This document shows positions 5,295-9,149 of a stretch of 9,149 nucleotides of DNA, piece after piece. The stretch spans positions 1 through 9,149 of the forward strand of contig CAJXXO010000089.1 of assembly GCA_913062655.1 (NCBI GenBank), in the 5' to 3' direction. Each line of letters starts with the position of its first letter. The stretch's first letter is position 1. The position numbers and the translations under genes were made by a program. Below the pieces are notes generated by a model, which worked only from the letters and a program-made list of their open reading frames with translations, was not told the DNA's origin and searched no databases. Origin of the DNA: an uncultured Bacteroidota bacterium. Lineage in GTDB: Bacteria > Bacteroidota > Bacteroidia > Chitinophagales > S012-47.

Positions 5295-7148
5295 TCAGTT
5301 CCCCAATATTTGATTGACAGCATTCAGTCCCTGCCGGGCCTGTTGGTTGTTGGGGTTGAGCTGTATCGTTTGCTCAAATGCGGCTCTTGCTTCCGCATAG
5401 CGTTGTTCGGTATACAAGGCGCCTCCCAGATTGTACCAGTAGGAGGACTCCTCCGGCTGATATTCCACAGCCAGGTAATAATAGTCGATCGCTCCGGGCA
5501 GGTTGTTCTGCATCGCCAGCGCATTGGCTCTCCGGTAATAGGCCGCACCGAGGGCCTTGTAGTTTTCCTGGATTTTCGGGTGGAAGGGTTTAATCGCTTT
5601 GGCCTTCTTCCACGCCAACGCAGCACTGTCCAACTGCCCCAACGTCAGGTGGATGTACCCTTGGTTATTGTAATTGTTGTACAAAAACAATTCCCTGTCA
5701 AAAGAATCTATTCTACCAGCCGGGTAGAGGGCTTCTGCCCGATGGAAGTGATAGAGGGCCTGGCTTAGCAGTTGCGTGTCCTGTTGTGCACGCCCCAGGT
5801 ATTTATTGATGTATTCATTTCCCGCTGCCGTGTGGGCTTTTATACTGCGGGGCACCGTTTCCACATCAGTCAGGAATAGCGTTGCATTGTTTTGCCAATC
5901 CAAGGCTCTCGAGGAGCCACCATATGCGCCAGCAACGGTGAGTATAACGAGCACTGCTGCCATCAGCGGGGTGGGTTGCTTCGGCTGTTGCAGGATACGC
6001 CACAGCAAACAACTTACTACCAGTACGAAACCAAAAGAGGAATGATAGATCAGTCGCTCGCCCATCGTAGCGCCCAGTGGCACGATGAGGTTGGAGATAA
6101 TGCTCAGGGTAATGAGGTAGAAAAGAAGCCCAAAGGCTAATGCGGCCTGTCTGCGCCAAAGCACCAGGGCCAATAGGCCCCCGCCCACATGCAAGAGCAG
6201 CGATACCCACACTTTAGGGTTGCTGAAAGTAGCATAGGCAAAGGTGGCAAAGCCGTAATCATAAGACATAGGGTGAGGCCATACCAACAACTGCAGGTAT
6301 TTTAGAAGCACCACGAATATGGTAGCGTACTTTTCCCCAATCGAGGCATACAGAAAGGGGTCATTCAGGATATCATCCATTTTTCCACTGCCCCAGCCGA
6401 CCACTTCTCCGCGCAATAGCAGATAACCGGCAGCCACGGCTATAAAGGGTAAGGTTTTTTTCAGCGCCTCCTGCCAGGTTTGCCGCCCAAAGAAGCCCAT
6501 CGCCAGGGGCAATATGGCCAGGTAGGTGATGCCATTTTCCTTCGAAAGCAAGGCGAGGGCGTAAAGCAACAATGCCCACCAGAGGGCCGTGGATTGCCCC
6601 TTTAGATAGCGGAATAGCTGTATGCAGGCTCCGGTTAAAAACAAAAAGGAGAGGATTTCATCCCGGCTTTTGATATTGGCCACCACTTCGGCATGGAGCG
6701 GATGCACCAGGAAGAGCAGCACCACTATAAAGGCCAGTCCTCTGCGCCTGTCGAGCCAGTGGAAATGAAGTAATTGTAGCAGCAAAAAAGCGGTTAGGCC
6801 ATACAACGCCACGTTGATGAAGTGAGACAGGCGTGGCGCCAGGCCAAATAACTCGTACTCAATGGCGAAAGTAATGATCGATAAGGGGCGATAGCGTCCT
6901 CCTGAGAGTTCGGCTTCTCCCCCAAACTGATCGTAGTACCACTGATAAGCATCTTTACTGAGTAAATCGCTAATCCCCGATATACCTTGGGTAGTATAGG
7001 GGTTTTCTGATATCACCAGCCCATCATCCAGGGCATAGCCGAAGTCCATGAGAAAGGTATGGCTGTACATCGCCACAGCAAGCCCTACCAACAGAATGGC
7101 CTGTAAACGAAAGTTGTCCCAAAAGGAGGCTGGCCCGGATTTCGTCAT
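5295..7148 (-). CDS. TMTC-like GT-C membrane protein with C-terminal TPRs
   Basis: From the ATG at 7148 the product has 617 residues, with about ten membrane helices up to residue 410 and then a soluble TPR region. Features shared with TMTC-type proteins (GT-C fold, DUF1736 region) are: an acidic pair Asp41-Asp42 in the first loop (GYALDDGLVISENP), the usual place of the GT-C catalytic acid; YRPLSIITF (86-94); HPLHAEVVANIKSRDE (149-164); and GERLIYHSSFGF (363-374). PRSIKAHTAAGNEYINK follows the last helix, and clear TPRs occupy about 530-610 (WYNLGGALYTEQRYAEARAAFEQTIQLNP). Animal TMTCs are polyprenol-phosphate-mannose O-mannosyltransferases; bacterial relatives are mostly uncharacterised, so membrane glycosyltransferase activity is inference. 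A TTG at 7178 would add ten residues, but the ATG is preferred because TTG starts are uncommon and the first helix follows the ATG closely. It is the first gene of the leftward operon; no good promoter was found before it. Confidence 0.8.
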   Translation of the reverse strand: MTKSGPASFWDNFRLQAILLVGLAVAMYSHTFLMDFGYALDDGLVISENPYTTQGISGISDLLSKDAYQWYYDQFGGEAELSGGRYRPLSIITFAIEYELFGLAPRLSHFINVALYGLTAFLLLQLLHFHWLDRRRGLAFIVVLLFLVHPLHAEVVANIKSRDEILSFLFLTGACIQLFRYLKGQSTALWWALLLYALALLSKENGITYLAILPLAMGFFGRQTWQEALKKTLPFIAVAAGYLLLRGEVVGWGSGKMDDILNDPFLYASIGEKYATIFVVLLKYLQLLVWPHPMSYDYGFATFAYATFSNPKVWVSLLLHVGGGLLALVLWRRQAALAFGLLFYLITLSIISNLIVPLGATMGERLIYHSSFGFVLVVSCLLWRILQQPKQPTPLMAAVLVILTVAGAYGGSSRALDWQNNATLFLTDVETVPRSIKAHTAAGNEYINKYLGRAQQDTQLLSQALYHFHRAEALYPAGRIDSFDRELFLYNNYNNQGYIHLTLGQLDSAALAWKKAKAIKPFHPKIQENYKALGAAYYRRANALAMQNNLPGAIDYYYLAVEYQPEESSYWYNLGGALYTEQRYAEARAAFEQTIQLNPNNQQARQGLNAVNQILGN

Positions 7149-7463
7149 CTCATCTAACTGTAGGCGCAAAAATGCCAAAAATCGTTCACTTACCGTTCGG
7201 TTTGTCAGGGTTCTGTCATGGAGACGTTAATAATTGTTGGCAGAGTGGAGGTCGGGAACTGATCAGGTTGTAAAATGTTGATTGTGTTGTACTTATTAGC
7301 ACTTGAATTAGCTGTTTTTTAACGGCTTTTTAACGAGTTCGGGTGGAACAGTAGAAGGGGTCCACTCGTTTTATCAAGTACATTATCAAGCCATACTAAC
7401 CCTCCGTGGTTAGCGTTTACATAGTAGTTGTTTCATGGTTTGAATTAGGTTTTGGGTTGGAGA
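7149..7463. other. Gene-free region between divergent units, with hairpins
   Basis: No gene is visible in about 310 bases. The region lies between the leftward operon and the rightward small-protein/TPR unit. It is clearly more AT-rich than the flanking genes. Structures seen are: a tandem duplication TTTTTAACGGC/TTTTTAACGAG (7316-7337); AACGAGT (7332-7338) pairing with ACTCGTT (7364-7370), followed by TTTA on the plus strand; and a perfect hairpin CTAACC/GGTTAG at 7396-7413 with a six-base loop. A rightward terminator follows at 7464-7500. Together these could belong to a small rightward RNA or a leader with attenuation. Promoters for the leftward operon should also lie here, but I found no exact TAnnTTTG on the minus strand. 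Confidence 0.4.
7316..7337. repeat. Eleven-base tandem duplication
   Basis: TTTTTAACGGC (7316-7326) is followed directly by TTTTTAACGAG (7327-7337), identical in the first nine bases. The second copy overlaps the left arm of the hairpin at 7332-7370. It could be a protein-binding repeat or slippage; nothing further can be said. Confidence 0.5.
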
Positions 7464-7500
7464 AAAGGCGCTTCGTTTCGGGGCGCCTTTCTTCATTTTC
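7464..7500 (+). terminator. Intrinsic terminator, rightward, possibly bidirectional
   Basis: AAAGGCGC (7464-7471) and GCGCCTTT (7483-7490) are perfect reverse complements around an 11-base loop (TTCGTTTCGGG). The plus strand continues CTTCATTTTC, a broken T-rich tail. On the minus strand the stem is followed by TCTCC after its own TTT, so leftward function is weaker but possible. No plus-strand gene precedes it within this window; it therefore ends either an unannotated RNA from 7179-7463 or readthrough, and it stands 30 bases before the start of the 41-residue membrane protein. Confidence 0.6.
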
Positions 7501-7520
7501 GGCATTGTAGAATTGGATAT

Positions 7521-7528
7521 TACATTTG
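7521..7528 (+). promoter_or_regulatory. TAnnTTTG box (TACATTTG) directly before the small membrane protein
   Basis: TACATTTG matches the Bacteroidota -7 element exactly; about 19-20 bases upstream the sequence is TTTC, three of four matches to the -33 TTTG. The box ends only one base before the ATG at 7530, so a transcript starting a few bases downstream would lack that ATG or be nearly leaderless. Either the box is fortuitous, or translation starts at the internal ATG (7566), or the unit has another promoter. Confidence 0.35.
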
Positions 7529-7529
7529 C

Positions 7530-7655
7530 ATGGTGAAACAGTCGTGGAAGAAAGCCCTCAAGGGCATGGGCGTAGGCGCTTTTCTCTTTTTCTTTATCAA
7601 GGGCCTGGTGTGGCTGGCCATCTTTTTTGGCTTAGCCCAATTTGTAGGTTGTTAA
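7530..7655 (+). CDS. Small single-pass membrane protein (41 residues)
   Basis: The product has a basic amphipathic N-terminus (MVKQSWKKALKGMG) and one strongly hydrophobic helix at about residues 15-39, ending FVGC. Short Lys-rich proteins with this look and an IKGLVWL-like core are common as hypotheticals in Bacteroidota; this is recollection of a pattern, not a database match. I could not assign a function. The ATG at 7530 is chosen because the frame upstream runs through the terminator at 7464-7490 and has no membrane-protein character. Met13 (7566) is the alternative and would leave a 29-residue, almost purely transmembrane peptide. The stop lies 36 bases before the TPR gene on the same strand, so the two are likely co-transcribed. 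Confidence 0.65.
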   Translation: MVKQSWKKALKGMGVGAFLFFFIKGLVWLAIFFGLAQFVGC

Positions 7656-7691
7656 ACTGAACCAAGCCTTATCGCTGTCGTTTTTCGCTGT

Positions 7692-8396
7692 ATGGAAATA
7701 TTACAAAAGGGCAGAAGTGCATTTGAACGCGGAGAGTACAAGCGTGCAATCACCTTGGTAGACCAAGCCATCAAGCAAAATCCGTACGATCGGCACTGTC
7801 GTCATGTACGTGCCCTTTCCTACTTTAAGTTGGGCGAATATATCACCGCCATTGAAGAGTTCAATTGGCTCGTGGAGCATCACCCGGAGGAAACCGAGTA
7901 CCTGAGTGACCGGGGGGTAGCGCACCACAGAAATGAAGACAACACCACCGCATTGGCTGATTTTGAACGGGCGCTGCTACTAGAACCTGAGCGAGGCTAT
8001 CACTACGCATGCCGCGCTTATATCAAAGATAAAATGGGTGATGTGGAAGGTGCGGTGGCAGATTATAAGAAAGCCATACAGCTAGACCCGCAAGATGAGA
8101 TCTCCAAGAACAACCTGGAGATATCACAGCAAAAGCTAGGCTATAAGGCCAGCAAGCTTTTCCGTTACAAATCGAAAGCCCATTTCTCCGAAGAAGAACA
8201 ACAGGCGTACCAGGCGGAGTACGAAGCCAAACATGGTAAGGCTATTCCACCGACACAGCAGCATCCCCCGGCACCACCAACTGCCAAGGATATGCTTCGT
8301 GAAATGGGAAAAGTATTCACCTCAAAGGCCGCCTTCAAAGAGTTTGTACAGTTCATCACCAAGCGCAAGACGGCTACTTCGCAACGCGCTGAATAG
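7692..8396 (+). CDS. TPR repeat protein with Pro-rich linker and basic C-terminal tail
   Basis: This 234-residue cytoplasmic-looking protein has no signal peptide or membrane helix. Four consecutive tetratricopeptide repeats are visible at about residues 2-33, 35-66, 69-100 and 103-134, each with the A..D...AI.L.P ending (for example ADFERALLLEPE and ADYKKAIQLDPQ). After a charged segment (160-182) comes a proline-rich linker (PPTQQHPPAPPT, 186-197) and a helical basic tail containing MLREMGKVFTSKAAFKEF (201-218). TPRs are protein-protein scaffolds; the partner is unknown. The 41-residue membrane protein 36 bases upstream is the obvious candidate partner, by position only. No Shine-Dalgarno precedes the ATG. 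The 3' end overlaps the convergent hydrolase gene by 23 bases, stop codon included, so no terminator separates them. Base composition matches its neighbours. Confidence 0.85.
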   Translation: MEILQKGRSAFERGEYKRAITLVDQAIKQNPYDRHCRHVRALSYFKLGEYITAIEEFNWLVEHHPEETEYLSDRGVAHHRNEDNTTALADFERALLLEPERGYHYACRAYIKDKMGDVEGAVADYKKAIQLDPQDEISKNNLEISQQKLGYKASKLFRYKSKAHFSEEEQQAYQAEYEAKHGKAIPPTQQHPPAPPTAKDMLREMGKVFTSKAAFKEFVQFITKRKTATSQRAE

Positions 8397-9027
8397 CCTG
8401 CACGAGCTCCACCAATTTTTGGCTCGGTAGGGTGTGCGGCCCTTCAAAATAGTCGGTCTGCACATGCAGCCCGGCTGCTTTCCATTTCTGTTGCCACGCT
8501 TCTACCACCTCTACCGGAATATAAGGATCCTCTTTGCCCAACCGATACCACCATTTGGCTTGTTGTAAGTGCGGTTGGTCGTAGGCGATGTCCCAGGGCG
8601 GACTGCCCGCCCAATTGACTATATGATGGGGGGCCCACTGCCCTTTTGCCAGCCATCTGTTTAAGGTAGCCACCCCTTGGCTGAAGCCTAGCCCAATCCA
8701 GGTCACATTCACCTGTTTCAGTTGTGGGGTGATCCAATCTTTCACCCGGTTCAGATAGGCGATCTGGTCTTCGATTTCCGATAGCCGATCCTCTTTTGTC
8801 ATCCAGGAGGCCCCCACTCGTCCGCTTGTACCTTTCAGGTAAAAGCGTGACAACCCTTCTGGCGCCACTACAAAATGGTCTTCTTCCGGCAGCGATTGAA
8901 AGGGCCGGATGCTATAGGGTACCAGTTGACCATAACCATGTAAGACCATCCATGCAAAGCGCGCTGTAGCCGGGTTTCCGTGCGTTGCCAATCGGGCTGT
9001 TCGTTCTACGGGCAAGTGTTGCAACAT
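8374..9027 (-). CDS. Alpha/beta-hydrolase, carboxylesterase/phospholipase-like
   Basis: The 217-residue cytosolic hydrolase has the family landmarks in order: oxyanion-hole motif LHGYGQ (29-34), nucleophile elbow GFSQG with Ser116 (IGLGFSQGVATLNRWL), acid Asp167 in GKEDPYIP, and His198 in FEGPHTLP. The full catalytic triad is therefore present. Spacing and length fit the phospholipase/carboxylesterase (serine esterase) group, which hydrolyses acyl esters of small molecules or lipids; the substrate cannot be read from sequence. There is no signal peptide. The gene is transcribed leftwards, convergent with the TPR gene and overlapping its last 23 bases; upstream it diverges from the gene starting at 9076. 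No clear promoter was found in the 48-base divergent gap on this strand. The ATG start is the first in frame and puts HGYG at the usual distance from the N-terminus. Confidence 0.85.
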   Translation of the reverse strand: MLQHLPVERTARLATHGNPATARFAWMVLHGYGQLVPYSIRPFQSLPEEDHFVVAPEGLSRFYLKGTSGRVGASWMTKEDRLSEIEDQIAYLNRVKDWITPQLKQVNVTWIGLGFSQGVATLNRWLAKGQWAPHHIVNWAGSPPWDIAYDQPHLQQAKWWYRLGKEDPYIPVEVVEAWQQKWKAAGLHVQTDYFEGPHTLPSQKLVELVQAIQRVAK

Positions 9028-9037
9028 AGGTCATCAA

Positions 9038-9065
9038 TTTCCGGGGCGAAAATACCTTAATTTTG
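9038..9065 (+). promoter_or_regulatory. Candidate promoter for the gene leaving the right edge
   Basis: TAATTTTG at 9058-9065 matches the Bacteroidota -7 consensus TAnnTTTG exactly, and TTTC at 9038-9041 stands 20 bases upstream, where a TTTG -33 element is expected. The ATG follows ten bases after the box, leaving a very short leader. It lies in the gap between divergent genes. Confidence 0.45.
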
Positions 9066-9075
9066 TGGCGTCCAT

Positions 9076-9149
9076 ATGGCTTCTTCCTCCTCCATAACAG
9101 ATGCAAAGCTCAGCAATCAACGGGTGATCGGCCAGTACACGAGCCATAG
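9076..9149 (+). CDS. Start of an unidentified gene, cut by the window edge
   Basis: The frame from ATG at 9076 stays open for 24 codons to the edge (MASSSSITDAKLSNQRVIGQ then YTSH). It is hydrophilic, without signal peptide, and too short to assign. Support comes from the promoter-like sequence just upstream and from the divergent layout with the hydrolase. The opposite strand is also open here, ending in a TGA near 9033, but it uses runs of GGA and AGA codons and several cysteines, so the plus strand is preferred. Confidence 0.4.
   Translation, partial: MASSSSITDAKLSNQRVIGQYTSH

Noticed and set aside
5310..5768. 152-codon plus-strand frame opposite the TPR part of the TMTC-like gene.
   Set aside because: Antisense shadow of a clear TPR-coding frame; no independent start signal.
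7149..7178. Ten-residue N-terminal extension of the TMTC-like protein from a TTG codon.
   Set aside because: The ATG at 7148 gives a normal N-terminus just before the first helix; no ribosome-binding signal supports the TTG.

Overview
The window looks like a chromosomal stretch from a member of the Bacteroidota (order not resolved). The evidence is family content (DUF4836 lipoprotein, DUF2490 beta-barrel-like protein, a TMTC-like membrane/TPR protein), near absence of Shine-Dalgarno sequences before the start codons, and several matches to the Bacteroidota sigma-70 -7 element TAnnTTTG. No transposase, phage gene, CRISPR array, rRNA or tRNA was found.

Layout, left to right. (1) 1-283, minus: start of a DUF2490-type outer-membrane protein running off the left edge, with a TAnnTTTG box at 319-326 and a strong leftward terminator at 331-365 just upstream. 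(2) 366-880: about 500 bases with no convincing gene but many hairpins, including a rightward terminator-like hairpin at 706-738. (3) 881-7148, minus: five genes in a row, transcribed leftwards: a TMTC-like polytopic protein with C-terminal TPRs, an EamA/DMT transporter, a DUF4836 lipoprotein, an ABC ATPase and its FtsX/MacB-type permease. Four of the five are joined by junctions of 2 nt (TMTC/EamA), 1 nt (lipoprotein/ATPase) and a 1-nt overlap (ATPase/permease); only EamA/lipoprotein has a 50-nt gap. (4) 7149-7529: a gene-free stretch with two hairpins, an 11-bp tandem duplication and a clear terminator at 7464-7500. (5) 7530-8396, plus: a 41-residue membrane miniprotein followed by a 234-residue TPR protein. 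(6) 8374-9027, minus: an alpha/beta serine hydrolase overlapping the TPR gene tail to tail by 23 bp. (7) 9076-9149, plus: probable start of a gene leaving the right edge, behind a TAnnTTTG promoter.

How the genes may work together: the lipoprotein, ATPase and permease are so tightly coupled that they probably form one envelope system, with the ABC pair acting on or together with the lipoprotein. The upstream EamA and TMTC-like genes are membrane proteins whose link to that system is only positional. The small membrane protein and TPR protein look like a second, short plus-strand unit. The most interesting items are the coupled DUF4836-ABC module, the ATPase with Asn at the H-loop position, and two hairpin-rich gene-free regions (366-738 and 7300-7500) that could encode RNAs or hold cis-regulatory structures. 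Function of these regions is inference only.
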